Shown one piece after another: positions 51,508 through 60,091 of a DNA stretch of 64,000 bases. Source of the stretch: Slackia sp. ZJ119 (GTDB lineage: Bacteria; Actinomycetota; Coriobacteriia; Coriobacteriales; Eggerthellaceae); the NCBI RefSeq assembly GCF_011039175.1, contig NZ_JAAKEN010000004.1, positions 1 through 64,000 on the forward strand, read 5' to 3'. The position numbers and the translations under genes were made by a program. Position 1 is the first letter of the stretch. Each line of letters starts with the position of its first letter. The notes below the pieces were generated by a model. That model was not told the origin of the DNA and made no database searches. It saw only the letters and a list, made by a program, of their open reading frames with translations.

Positions 51508-53681
51508 GCATGCATGCGGTCCAAAGCGACGAGCCTGATTGCCGCGAAGGCCGCTGCGGCGTGCTTCGCGACGATGAGGGGCTTACGACTGCAGGGATGG
51601 CGCTTTCGCTGTTGCTGACGCTCGCCCTGGTGTTTTCTGCCGCTCAAGCCTGGCGCATCCAGTCGGCTGCCTCAGAAGTCCAAAACGTCGCGGATGCGGC
51701 GGCGCTTGCGGCGCAAAACGAGGTGGCGGAGTTCATGATCGTCGTGCGCGTGTGCGACGCGGTGGCGCTGACGCTTTCGCTGACGAGCCTTGCGGCGTCG
51801 GGCTTGGGCCTGGTTGCCTGTTGCATTCCCGGCGGCGCAGGCGTCGGCCAGACGCTCCTTTCCGCCGCCCGGTCCGTGAGCGAGGCCCGTGCGACTTTTG
51901 CGAGCCGGGCGACGTCGGCGCTCAACCGTCTGCAGCAGGCGCTTCCCTTCGTCGCGGCGGTGAACGCGGCCGCCGTGGCTCGCGCCAACGACGGGACGGC
52001 GAACCGCTACCTGGCGGTCGCGCTGCTCTCTCCGCTCACGGCGCCGTCGATAGCGGTGGACGACGACGATTCCGAATCGGTCGAGGAAGCGGTCTCGGGA
52101 GGCGCCGACGAGCTGCAGGAAGACGCCAACGAGGCCAAACGCGCCTTGGAGGACGCCGACGCAGCGAAGAGAACGGCGTTTCACCACGACTGCGGCGCTG
52201 CAGCGTCCGGGGCGTCGCCGGGATATTGCCTGTACGAGCGGGCTGCTGTGAAGGCCGGACTGTCAGGAACCGCCAATCCGCTGTGCCATTCGGTCGACAC
52301 CTGGTCTTTCTCGGTGGCGATGGCGCGGGCGAAGCGCTATTACGCCGCCCGCCTGCAGCAGGAGGCTCCGGAAAACGACAGCGTTGAGGAAGTCGTGCGT
52401 TCGGTCATGCGCAAAAAGATGTTCGCCTATGCGTCGGCGCTGATCAACACAGGCTATGTGCATGAAACGGACAGCAGCTTCGACGCGTATTTTCCGCTCA
52501 TGCCGAAAAACACCGACGAGATGCGCACGACGTCGCTTTACACCGACAACGCCTACCCTTACGGCGACAACGGCGAGGACCAGACGATCATGCACGCCTG
52601 GGCGGGATGCCCGAACGCGGGCGACGCGACGGCGTGGGGGTCGATCCAGCTGATGGAGTCGGAGGGTTTCGTCACGTGCCCGACGTGCGACTTCACGGCC
52701 GCGAGTTTGGGGAAGGTGTTTTCTGCGTCGTCGACCATCAACAACGGGTTTGAGTACCACTATCGCATCGTTGCCGATCAGGCAGAGAAATACCGGCGGG
52801 CGAAAAACGCGGCGGCGCCGGCCATCGATGCGGTGAAAGACGGAAGCGAAGGGCTTTTCGACGCTTTGCGCGAGGCTTTGGAAGAGGCGGGGGGCCAGCG
52901 CATCGAAGCGACGCCGCCCGGTTCGAAAGGGGTTGTCGCGCTGGTGGCCAACGTCGGATCCCAAGCGGCGGACGCAGGGTTTTCCAGCCTGTTCGCCGCA
53001 TCGGGAGGGACGTTGCGCACGAGGGCCGCGCTTTCTGCCGCCACGCTGGTGGAAGACCCCGGCGGCGAAGGGGAAAGCGTCATAGCGTCGTTTCTCGACA
53101 ACGTGGCCGCCGATGCGGGGCTCGTCGGAGGCGCCGCCGACGCCGTGCTGGGATGCTGGTCCGCTCTTTTGCAGGGGTATTCCCAGGGGCATTCCGCCCT
53201 GGTCGGCGCAGTGCGCGACGGGTTGAACGGGTTGCCGCTCATGGAAAGCACGGGCCTTGGCACTTGGGCCGCCGACAAGCTGTCGGCGCTCATCGAGTCG
53301 CTGGGGCTGGCACCTGCCGACGTGGATGCGCTGCGGCCCGTCGTGGTGAACACGGCTCACGTGGCGTCTGCCGACGGATCGGCTGTCGGGGCGCGGCTTG
53401 TCGACATCAAGCGCCAAGCGGTCGCGTTTCCGCTTCAGTCGCTCGACTTGTTCTCGTCGCTCATAACCGGGTCGGAGTCGGCGGCCTTGCAAGGGGCGGC
53501 AGGGCTTTCGTCGGGCATCGAGATCGCCCGCATCGAAATCTCCGGCTTGGGCATTTCGATTCCCGTCACGATAGCGTTGCCGCCATGCGTTTCGCAAGCA
53601 GCTTCTGACCTGGTGGTTTCCCTTGCCGATCAAGTGCGCGGCATCTATGGGTCGATAGCGGGGGTGAGGGTATGGGAATAG
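51504..53681 (+). CDS. Large Tad-associated surface protein, TadG-like N-terminus
   Basis: A 725-residue protein with a pseudopilin-like N-terminus: DDEGLTTAGMALSLLLTLALVFSA (about residues 27-50), followed by AWRIQSAASEVQNVADAAAL, the pattern of TadG/TadE-type N-terminal helices. The rest is a long extracytoplasmic region, helical and Ala-rich, with hydrophobic stretches at about 85-115 and a central Cys-containing part (CPNAGD, CPTCDF). I do not recognise the remainder. Its place between tadE and another pseudopilin suggests a pilus-tip, assembly or cell-wall-spanning role; that is inference. AGGAGG precedes ATG 51504. Confidence 0.7.
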   Translation: MSMHAVQSDEPDCREGRCGVLRDDEGLTTAGMALSLLLTLALVFSAAQAWRIQSAASEVQNVADAAALAAQNEVAEFMIVVRVCDAVALTLSLTSLAASGLGLVACCIPGGAGVGQTLLSAARSVSEARATFASRATSALNRLQQALPFVAAVNAAAVARANDGTANRYLAVALLSPLTAPSIAVDDDDSESVEEAVSGGADELQEDANEAKRALEDADAAKRTAFHHDCGAAASGASPGYCLYERAAVKAGLSGTANPLCHSVDTWSFSVAMARAKRYYAARLQQEAPENDSVEEVVRSVMRKKMFAYASALINTGYVHETDSSFDAYFPLMPKNTDEMRTTSLYTDNAYPYGDNGEDQTIMHAWAGCPNAGDATAWGSIQLMESEGFVTCPTCDFTAASLGKVFSASSTINNGFEYHYRIVADQAEKYRRAKNAAAPAIDAVKDGSEGLFDALREALEEAGGQRIEATPPGSKGVVALVANVGSQAADAGFSSLFAASGGTLRTRAALSAATLVEDPGGEGESVIASFLDNVAADAGLVGGAADAVLGCWSALLQGYSQGHSALVGAVRDGLNGLPLMESTGLGTWAADKLSALIESLGLAPADVDALRPVVVNTAHVASADGSAVGARLVDIKRQAVAFPLQSLDLFSSLITGSESAALQGAAGLSSGIEIARIEISGLGISIPVTIALPPCVSQAASDLVVSLADQVRGIYGSIAGVRVWE

Positions 53682-54166
53682 GCGTGTCCTTGCACTCTGC
53701 CGATCCGGCCCCGTTTCGGGACGGCGGCCAGGTTTTCCGACGTCAAGCCGCCGAGCGCGGCCAGATGACGGTCGAGCTTGCCGTGGCCTTCCCCGTCATG
53801 CTCATCGTGGCCGTGATAGCCGTGAACGCCTTGACGTTTTTCTCGGAATGCGCGGCGTTCGACGCGGCTTTTCGCGATGCGGTTCGCGTCTGCGCGACCT
53901 CTCCGGGATACGGCGAGGGGGCCGATCATGCTTGCGCCCTGATAAAAGGCCAGCTCGAAGGTGCCTTCAATGCGGAGAGCGAATCGGTGTCGGTGGCGGT
54001 GGAGGCCGTGGCGGGAGGCTATCGGCGTTTCACGGGGACCATCGAGTTTCGCGCCACGCTCTTTGGCCACGGCCTGCGCACCTCGGTGTTCGGCGTGCAG
54101 CTGCCGGCGTTGAGCCATCGGGCGTCTCTGGTCGTCGACTTCTATAAGCCGGGGGTGGTGCTGTGA
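53672..54166 (+). CDS. Second TadE-like pseudopilin
   Basis: A 164-residue protein with a 31-residue leader ending in AERG and cleavage before QMTVELAVAFPVML, with Glu at +5. An extracytoplasmic domain of about 110 residues follows, with ACATSPGYGEGADHAC-like spacing of two Cys. Like tadE above it is a minor pseudopilin candidate, TadE or TadF in type. It overlaps the previous gene by ten bases and the next by four (GTGA). Confidence 0.8.
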   Translation: MGIGVSLHSADPAPFRDGGQVFRRQAAERGQMTVELAVAFPVMLIVAVIAVNALTFFSECAAFDAAFRDAVRVCATSPGYGEGADHACALIKGQLEGAFNAESESVSVAVEAVAGGYRRFTGTIEFRATLFGHGLRTSVFGVQLPALSHRASLVVDFYKPGVVL

Positions 54167-54711
54167 GCCGGCCGGCGAAAACGGGCTGCCGGAGTCCGTC
54201 TAAGGCTTGGGCGCACGAAACGCCGCGCGACGTCATGGGACGGCGGCTGCGCCGGGCCGTGGCGCTCGTCGTCGTGGCGCTCGCTCTCGTCGCGGCGAGC
54301 GGCGTCGTCGAGCATGCGATGCGTCCGAGCATGGCGTCCGAGGCCGCATCGGCGTTCGGCGCTTCGGACGCGTCGATCTCGGAAGCGCTCGACCAGGGAA
54401 AAGAAGACGGCCCCGCGCGGCTTCCTGCGTCGTTTCACGTAGAGGTCGGCGTGGGCGCCGAGGCGACGTCTGTGCGCGTCGACGATGCGGCGAAGATCGT
54501 CAGCTACGTGACGGGCGGCTTCGCGGACCAGGCCTTCGAGGGCGTGCGCGGGCGCTTGGAGGACAACGGCTGGCATGCGGTGGAGAGCGGCCTTGCGACA
54601 TGCGGGTCGTTTGCGAAAGAAGAAGGGGCGTATCGGTGGCTGTTCGTCGCTTGCCTTGAGGTGGCCGACGGCACATCGGTGGTGCTCCACTATCAGACCA
54701 ACGAGGAGTGA
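54163..54711 (+). CDS. Membrane-anchored protein of unknown function in the tad operon
   Basis: A 182-residue protein with a basic N-terminus, one membrane helix (about residues 33-50, AVALVVVALALVAASGVV) and an extracytoplasmic remainder. I recognise no family. The GTG start overlaps the stop of the pseudopilin gene (GTGA), so it is part of the operon. By position it may assist pilus assembly at the outer face of the membrane; nothing in the sequence proves it. Confidence 0.7.
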   Translation: MSRPAKTGCRSPSKAWAHETPRDVMGRRLRRAVALVVVALALVAASGVVEHAMRPSMASEAASAFGASDASISEALDQGKEDGPARLPASFHVEVGVGAEATSVRVDDAAKIVSYVTGGFADQAFEGVRGRLEDNGWHAVESGLATCGSFAKEEGAYRWLFVACLEVADGTSVVLHYQTNEE

Positions 54712-54715
54712 TGAC

Positions 54716-55045
54716 ATGGAGGAGACCTTGTCGAAACCGCATTCGTTTCGCTGCTCGCTCCGTTTGGCGGGCAAGGCCGGGCATCGGCTGCGAGGGCTTT
54801 TGGCGACAGAGCCCGATGACGAGGCGCTGCTGCTCATGCCGTGCAAAGACGTGCACACCTTTGGCATGCGCCACGACCTGGACGTTGCGTTCGTGTCGTC
54901 CGAGGGCATGATCCTGGCGATCCATCGCAACGTCGGCCCCCAGCGAAGGCTCGCCCATCCGTGGGCGGAAGCGGTGATCGAGCGGTTCGCTTCGCCGGAA
55001 GACCCGTGGTTCACGGTCGGCGACCGCCTGCATATTCGTCCTTGA
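54716..55045 (+). CDS. DUF192 family protein in the tad operon
   Basis: A 109-residue protein whose core matches DUF192: LLLMPCKDVHTFGMRHDLDVAF, then SSEGMILAIHRNVGPQRR and a hydrophobic WAEAVIE segment. Most DUF192 proteins carry a signal peptide; this one does not. Function is unknown. It starts five bases after the previous gene and is 20 bases from the next. DUF192 proteins occur beside Tad genes in some other genomes, as I recall, but no role is established. Confidence 0.75.
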   Translation: MEETLSKPHSFRCSLRLAGKAGHRLRGLLATEPDDEALLLMPCKDVHTFGMRHDLDVAFVSSEGMILAIHRNVGPQRRLAHPWAEAVIERFASPEDPWFTVGDRLHIRP

Positions 55046-55065
55046 AAGTTGGAAGGAGAACAACG

Positions 55066-55983
55066 ATGAAAACGTGTCCTGTCTGTTCGGCGAAAGCGTT
55101 TGACGACGCCCGCGTCTGCTACGGATGCATGTATTCCTACGACAGCGCCAGCGATGCAGGGGAGGAGGAATCCCCGCTGGACAACACGACGCTCGAATGG
55201 CTTGCGCCTGAAAACCTGCTTCCCCAGTGGCCGCGCGAAGATCCTCGCGACGTGCAGGATCTGCCGACAGGGAAGCCGGAGACGGCGGTTGAGTCGGAAG
55301 CTGCGGCGGCCGACGCTGCTGCCAATGTCGAGAGGCGGGCCATGCCGCAAACCGAGGGCGTCGATGCGGCCGCTGGCAGCGAGGGGCAGGCGGCGCCGGA
55401 AGCTGCGTCTGGCGACGTGGTTGTCGATGCCGAGGATCAAGCCGTGCTGGCAGCCGAAGGCACCGGCGCTGCCGTCGGCGCACCTGCTGACGCCGAGGGC
55501 CAGGCCGCCCCGAAAGCCGAGGGCGCCGCCGCTTGTGCTGCTGCCAAGGACCGGGTCGCGCCTGCCGACGAGGTTCCCTACGACGACGAGTGCGACTCGA
55601 CGGCTTGCGGGGCGGAGTACTTCGTTCCCGACGACTACGAAGAGGTGATAGAGCTTTTCGATCGACGCCCTGCCGGCTGCGTGTTCTCGTCGTTCGTTCG
55701 GGCGGGCCGCTTCGACAACGTTTCGGCCGGCGCCATGGCAGGCGCCGGGACGGACGGCCGCCCGCTTGGCGACGGACCGAAAGGCCCGTGCTTGCGGCGA
55801 AGCGATCCGATGCCTGTCGTGCCTGCTTGCGCCGAGCAAGGCGTCGTGCGGAGGGAATGCGTCGTGCGGCTCGAATTGGCGTGGGTGCCTCCGAACGCCC
55901 CGTCGTGCGGCTCGCCGGACGAGGTCGGCGTCGTGTCGTCGAGCGTGCGCAGCATTCCGCTGCTCATGCAGGAATTGGGCTGA
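55066..55983 (+). CDS. Zinc-ribbon protein with Ala-rich repeats in the tad operon
   Basis: A 305-residue protein of unknown function. The N-terminus is a zinc ribbon (CPVCSAKAFDDARVCYGC, residues 4-21). A disordered Ala/Glu/Asp-rich region (about 75-165) repeats AEGQAAPEA-like units. The C-terminal 120 residues look folded, with a strand-rich pattern (YEEVIELFDRRP; CVVRLELAWVPP), but match nothing I know. A cytoplasmic FHA-like or regulatory role is possible but unsupported. AAGGAG precedes the ATG. It lies five bases before the peptidase gene. Confidence 0.7.
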   Translation: MKTCPVCSAKAFDDARVCYGCMYSYDSASDAGEEESPLDNTTLEWLAPENLLPQWPREDPRDVQDLPTGKPETAVESEAAAADAAANVERRAMPQTEGVDAAAGSEGQAAPEAASGDVVVDAEDQAVLAAEGTGAAVGAPADAEGQAAPKAEGAAACAAAKDRVAPADEVPYDDECDSTACGAEYFVPDDYEEVIELFDRRPAGCVFSSFVRAGRFDNVSAGAMAGAGTDGRPLGDGPKGPCLRRSDPMPVVPACAEQGVVRRECVVRLELAWVPPNAPSCGSPDEVGVVSSSVRSIPLLMQELG

Positions 55984-55987
55984 CGCG

Positions 55988-56452
55988 ATGGCTGGGGCGG
56001 TTGCGTGCGCGTGTGCGCTTGCCTGCGTCGGGTTCATGGCCCATGCCGTTGCGACCGACATGCGGTTTCGCATCATATCGCGATGGGACTGCTGCGGCAT
56101 CGCCATCGCCGGGTCGGCGGCGCAGCTTTTGTGCGGCGGGGTTGGGGCTTGGCTGGAGGGAGCGGCGTTCGCCGTGTTTTCCGTGGCGGTGTGCTGTGCG
56201 GCGTCTTGGCTGCTTGGTCGCAAGCGGCATGACCAGGCGCCGCTCGGCGGCGGGGACGTGCGCTGCATCGCGGCGCTGTCGTTGGCGACGGGTCCGGCGG
56301 CGTTCGTCGGCGCGGTTGCGGCGACCGCTGCGGCGACCGCCGCCGCGTGCGTCGGCATGGCGGCCGGCCGGCTGCGCCTGTCCAGCGCCATCCCGCTTGC
56401 GCCTGCTTTGGCCGTCTGGCTTGCGGCGGGTCTTCTCGTTTGGTTCTGGTAG
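55988..56452 (+). CDS. tadV: Prepilin peptidase, CpaA/TadV-like
   Basis: A 154-residue membrane aspartic protease of the A24 family, without the N-terminal methylase domain of PilD. About four or five helices are visible. The first catalytic Asp is in VATDMRFRIISRWDC (near residue 24) and the second in the GGGD motif (LGGGDVRCIAAL, near residue 90). It would cleave the leaders of Flp, the second prepilin and the TadE-like proteins. It is the last gene of the tad operon and is followed by a hairpin. Confidence 0.88.
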   Translation: MAGAVACACALACVGFMAHAVATDMRFRIISRWDCCGIAIAGSAAQLLCGGVGAWLEGAAFAVFSVAVCCAASWLLGRKRHDQAPLGGGDVRCIAALSLATGPAAFVGAVAATAAATAAACVGMAAGRLRLSSAIPLAPALAVWLAAGLLVWFW

Positions 56453-56524
56453 CCCCTGCAAGAGAAAAGGCAGGGCGCACGGAGAAGGCCGTTCGCCGTG
56501 GCGCGGGCAGGCGCCCGAATGCAG

Positions 56525-56559
56525 AACGGCCCGTGAGGACGGGTTTCTCACGGGCCGTT
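56525..56559. terminator. Bidirectional terminator hairpin between tadV and the ModE-like gene
   Basis: A perfect 13-bp stem (aacggcccgtgag / ctcacgggccgtt) with a 9-base loop lies between convergent genes. It starts and ends with A/T bases that give short A/U flanks in both directions. Confidence 0.75.
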
Positions 56560-56584
56560 CGACAGGCGGGGTCGCAGCTGCGCG

Positions 56585-56929
56585 TCAGCGCTCGGCGTCC
56601 TTGAACATGGCGTCGGCTTCGGCACGGAGCTTCTCTTCTATGGCGTCGTGAAGCTCGAGCAGGCGCAGGCCTTCGGGCGTGAGCGTGCTTCCGTGGGCGC
56701 CGTCGCGGACGAGCAGCTGCATGCCGAGCGCATCCTCGGTGCTTTTGATGATGCGCCACGCCTTGCTGTAGGCCATGCGCATGTTCTTTGCCGATGCGTT
56801 GAGCGAGCCCAGATCGCGCACGCCTCGGCACAGCTCGGCGATTCCGCGGCTGAACATCGACCGCGAACCGGTGTCGGGGTTGGCGAACGCCACATGGACG
56901 ACCGGTTTCAAGTGCTCTAATGCGTCCAT
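56585..56929 (-). CDS. Single-domain ModE/LysR-type winged-helix regulator
   Basis: A 114-residue protein matching the N-terminal DNA-binding domain of ModE: GSLNASAKNMRMAYSKAWRIIKSTE is the recognition-helix region, then DGAHGSTLTPEGLRLLELHDAI. The molybdate-binding TOBE domains of E. coli ModE are absent, so ligand sensing is unclear. Its location near the molybdoenzyme operon (nap) is suggestive only; 12 kb of tad genes lie between. AAGGAG precedes the ATG. Such short ModE-like proteins are common in anaerobes. Confidence 0.8.
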   Translation of the reverse strand: MDALEHLKPVVHVAFANPDTGSRSMFSRGIAELCRGVRDLGSLNASAKNMRMAYSKAWRIIKSTEDALGMQLLVRDGAHGSTLTPEGLRLLELHDAIEEKLRAEADAMFKDAER

Positions 56930-57037
56930 GGCTACTCTCCTTGGCTCTGCTTCGTCATCAAGTGCTCATATCGAGCGTTTTTCTTACGGCATAGGTTACA
57001 CGCCGCTCGTTGAAAGAGGCATATTTCCATGAAAAGG

Positions 57038-58591
57038 TTACCGTCTGTTCTCGTTCAAGAACGATTTCACCGACGCCTCGATCGCGGCGGGCTCCTTCTC
57101 GATCACTTCGGTGAAGCGCAGCGGCAGGTCGTCAAGCGCGGACAAGCCGGCGGGCACGTTGTCGGCGCCGGTCTCTTCGGCGATGAGCCGGTTGAGGGCG
57201 CATCCGGTCAGCGCGGCCACGTCTTCGGGCAGAGGCTCGTCGGCGCCGAGGCCGTGAAGCGCCCGGTACACGTTGTTGCCGAACTTCGCCCAGTGGGCCG
57301 TGCTCGCGACGAGCACGGGGTTCTCGCCGCGCAGACGCTCGGCCACCTCGAAGGCCACGGCCGTGTGGGGGTCCAGCAGGTAGCCGTGCTCGTCGAAGAC
57401 GCGCTTGATCGTCGACAGGCAGGTCTCGTTGTCGACGGAGTCGGCCCGGAAGTGCGACCGCATGGCCGAAAACGTGTCGGCGTCCACGCGGAAGCGTCCC
57501 TCTTCGCGCAGCTGGCGCATCCACTCGACGACCGCTTCGGCGTTGCGTCCGGTCAGCTCGAACAGCTGGCGCTCCAGGTTCGACGATACGAGGATGTCCA
57601 TCGAAGGCGACGGCGTGAGCACGAACTCGCGGTCGGAGATGTCGTAGGTGCCGGTGCCGATGAAGTCGGCGAGCACGCGGTTTTCGTTGCTGGCGCACAG
57701 AAGCGTGTCGATGGGAGCGCCCATGGTCTTGGCGTACCAGGCGGCCAGGATGTTGCCGAAGTTGCCCGTCGGCACGCAGACGTCGATCTTTTGGCCGGCT
57801 TCTATCTTGCCGTCCGCCACGAGCTGGGCGTAGGCGGACAAGTAGTACACGATCTGCGGCAGCAGGCGCCCCCAGTTGATGGAGTTCGCGCTGGAAAGGG
57901 CGCAGGCGCAGTCGTTTTGCAGCTCGGCCGCGAACGCCGCGTCGCCGAAGACGTTCTTCGCGCCGGTCTGGCAGTCGTCGAAGTTGCCGCGCACGCCCCA
58001 GACGGCCACGTTTTGTCCAGCCTGGGTGGCCATCTGCTTGAACTGGATGTCGCTCACGCCGCCGTCGGGGTACATGACGGCGATGGAGACGCCCTCCACG
58101 TCGCGGAAGCCTTCGAGCGCCGCTTTGCCGGTGTCGCCCGAGGTTGCGACGAGGATGAGAAAGTCGTGGTCGAGCGTCCCTTCGGCCTTCAGCTTGGCGG
58201 CGCTGGCCGAGAAGAACAGCGGCAGGCACTGCAGCGCCATGTCCTTGAAGGCGCTCGTGGGGCCGTGCCACAGTTCGAGGACATGGGTGTCGGGGCCGAG
58301 CGTGGCGATGGGGCAGATGGCCGCGTCGTCGAAATTGCCGCCATAGGCGCGTTCCATCAAGGCTTCGACCTGGTCGTTCGGCAGATCGACGCCGAACGCC
58401 TCGTAGACGGCGGCCGCGCGTTTCGCATAGGGGAGCCGCGCCAGCGCACAGATGTCTTCGAGCGAAAACGTCGGCAGCGTTTCAGGCACGAACAGGCCGC
58501 CGCCCGGGGCGAGCCCTTCGACGACGACTTCCGTGAAGGCAAGCGCGTCGGTGCACCGTCCGCGCGTGTCGAGATAGCGAATGTTGCTCAT
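57038..58591 (-). CDS. thrC: Threonine synthase
   Basis: This PLP enzyme converts O-phosphohomoserine to threonine. The 517-residue chain is of the longer class. The cofactor-binding Lys lies in HGPTSAFKDMALQ, and ATSGDTGKAALEGF and PTGNFGNILAAWYAK bind phosphate groups. NSINWGRLLPQIVYY is also typical. The N-terminus begins YLDTRG with the usual APGGGLFVPE. ATG 58591 is preceded by AAGGAG; the frame stays open a long way upstream without a site. Confidence 0.96.
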   Translation of the reverse strand: MSNIRYLDTRGRCTDALAFTEVVVEGLAPGGGLFVPETLPTFSLEDICALARLPYAKRAAAVYEAFGVDLPNDQVEALMERAYGGNFDDAAICPIATLGPDTHVLELWHGPTSAFKDMALQCLPLFFSASAAKLKAEGTLDHDFLILVATSGDTGKAALEGFRDVEGVSIAVMYPDGGVSDIQFKQMATQAGQNVAVWGVRGNFDDCQTGAKNVFGDAAFAAELQNDCACALSSANSINWGRLLPQIVYYLSAYAQLVADGKIEAGQKIDVCVPTGNFGNILAAWYAKTMGAPIDTLLCASNENRVLADFIGTGTYDISDREFVLTPSPSMDILVSSNLERQLFELTGRNAEAVVEWMRQLREEGRFRVDADTFSAMRSHFRADSVDNETCLSTIKRVFDEHGYLLDPHTAVAFEVAERLRGENPVLVASTAHWAKFGNNVYRALHGLGADEPLPEDVAALTGCALNRLIAEETGADNVPAGLSALDDLPLRFTEVIEKEPAAIEASVKSFLNENRR

Positions 58592-59130
58592 GAGGGGGGC
58601 TCCTTGCTGTTCGTGACCATGGCAAGCTCGCATTATATCGGAGACGCACGTCGCCGCGCCCGCTTCTCTTCGAATCGGCACGCCCGCAGCGTGGAGCGGC
58701 CGTTGCGCGGCGGCGGGAGCGGGGGTCTTTCCGCGCCCTGCTCTGGCGGGCTTCTGTCGCGTTCCGGGGCCGGCGCCGCGCCTGCCTGTGCGCCGCCCGT
58801 TGTCCGAACCCGGCTTCCGGCGGCCGAGCGCATGGCCTCGTTCGCTTCCGCCTGCCGCTCCCGTGCCGGCTTCAAGAAAACACCACAATTGCCCTCGCGT
58901 GCCGCACAACCGAGAAAAACCGCTTCCCATCAGCGGAAACGTGTCTGCGAAGCTATGGATACGCCCGGATGCGTGGCGTTTGACAACCAGCAGAAGCGCT
59001 GATAAAGTTCATCCTCGCGCCCTGGAAGGGGCGTCTGTTTTCCTGTGCGATAACAGCTGGAAGCACAAGAAAGCGGGGTGGCCGGCGCGACGTGCGCCGG
59101 GAAATGTCAGCGGTAGAGAAGGAGATCACT
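58592..59130. other. Intergenic region between thrC and the ribosomal operon
   Basis: About 540 bases separate divergent genes. The first 390 are GC-rich with no gene. A strong promoter (58980-59008) then starts a leader of about 115 bases before rpsL. The leader has no evident r-protein binding structure that I can identify by eye. Confidence 0.5.
58980..59008 (+). promoter_or_regulatory. Strong promoter of the rpsL operon
   Basis: TTGACA (58980-58985) and TAAAGT (59003-59008) are separated by 17 bases. The -35 box is perfect. Transcription would start near 59015. Confidence 0.75.
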
Positions 59131-59502
59131 TTGCCTACCATTAACCAGTTGGTCCGCAAGGGCCGCCAAAAGACGGTGGAAAAGAAGAAGACACCGGCTT
59201 TGAAGGGCAACCCGCAGAAGCGTGGCGTGTGCACCCGCGTGTACACCACCACGCCGAAGAAGCCGAATTCGGCGCTGCGCAAGGTCTGCCGTGTTCGTCT
59301 CGTCAACGGCATGGAGGTGACCGCCTATATTCCGGGCATCGGTCACAACCTGCAGGAGCACTCCATGGTGCTCATCCGCGGCGGCCGCGTCAAGGACCTT
59401 CCTGGCGTGCGCTACAAGGTCATCCGCGCCGCGCTCGACTGCGCGCCGGTGGACAGCCGCAAGCAGGCCCGCAGCCGCTATGGCGCCAAGCGCCCCAAAT
59501 AA
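59131..59502 (+). CDS. rpsL: 30S ribosomal protein S12
   Basis: S12 sits in the decoding centre of the small subunit. The 123-residue protein is complete, beginning [12 protein letters not shown] and containing [17 protein letters not shown] with the Lys that mutates in streptomycin resistance (wild type here). The start is TTG 59131, preceded by AAGGAG; the ATG further up the frame lacks a site and would add 13 non-conserved residues. First gene of the ribosomal run. Confidence 0.98.
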   Translation: MPTINQLVRKGRQKTVEKKKTPALKGNPQKRGVCTRVYTTTPKKPNSALRKVCRVRLVNGMEVTAYIPGIGHNLQEHSMVLIRGGRVKDLPGVRYKVIRAALDCAPVDSRKQARSRYGAKRPK

Positions 59503-59599
59503 CGAAGCAGTAAGCCGTGCGGGCCGCAGAAAGGAAGCGGCCTAATGGACGGGACGACCTGACCCCGCCCCGAAGCACGCAGGACCCGAAGGAGAAAAC

Positions 59600-60070
59600 A
59601 TGCCACGTCGTGCAGCAGCAGAACGTCGCGAAGTTCAGCCGGACGCAAAGTACAACAACCGTCTTGTCACCCAGCTTATCAACAAGATCATGCTCCATGG
59701 CAAGAAGTCTTTGGCCGAATCCATCGTCTACGGCGCCTTCACCATGGTGGAGGAAAAAACGGGCGAAGACCCGCTGACCGTGTTCAAGAAGGCCATGGAC
59801 AACGTGCGCCCCACGCTGGAGGTCAAGCCCAAGCGTGTGGGCGGCGCCACCTACCAGGTGCCTATGGAGGTCAACCCTCGCCGCGCAACCACCCTCGCCA
59901 TCCGCTGGATCGTCGACTTCTCCCGCAAGCGCAAGGAGCACACCATGATCCAGCGCCTTGCCGCCGAAATCATGGACGCCGCCAACAACACCGGCGCTTC
60001 CGTGAAACGTCGTGAAGACTTGTACAAGATGGCCGAGTCCAACCGTGCGTTCTCGCACTATCGTTTCTAA
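59600..60070 (+). CDS. rpsG: 30S ribosomal protein S7
   Basis: S7 nucleates the head of the small subunit by binding the 3' domain of 16S rRNA. The 156-residue length and the [20 protein letters not shown] start are normal. The body contains [10 protein letters not shown]-like and [11 protein letters not shown] segments and ends with the usual AFSHYRF. AAGGAG precedes the ATG. It lies 97 bases after rpsL. Confidence 0.98.
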   Translation: MPRRAAAERREVQPDAKYNNRLVTQLINKIMLHGKKSLAESIVYGAFTMVEEKTGEDPLTVFKKAMDNVRPTLEVKPKRVGGATYQVPMEVNPRRATTLAIRWIVDFSRKRKEHTMIQRLAAEIMDAANNTGASVKRREDLYKMAESNRAFSHYRF

Positions 60071-60091
60071 AAGGAGGATTAGTAGAACCTT

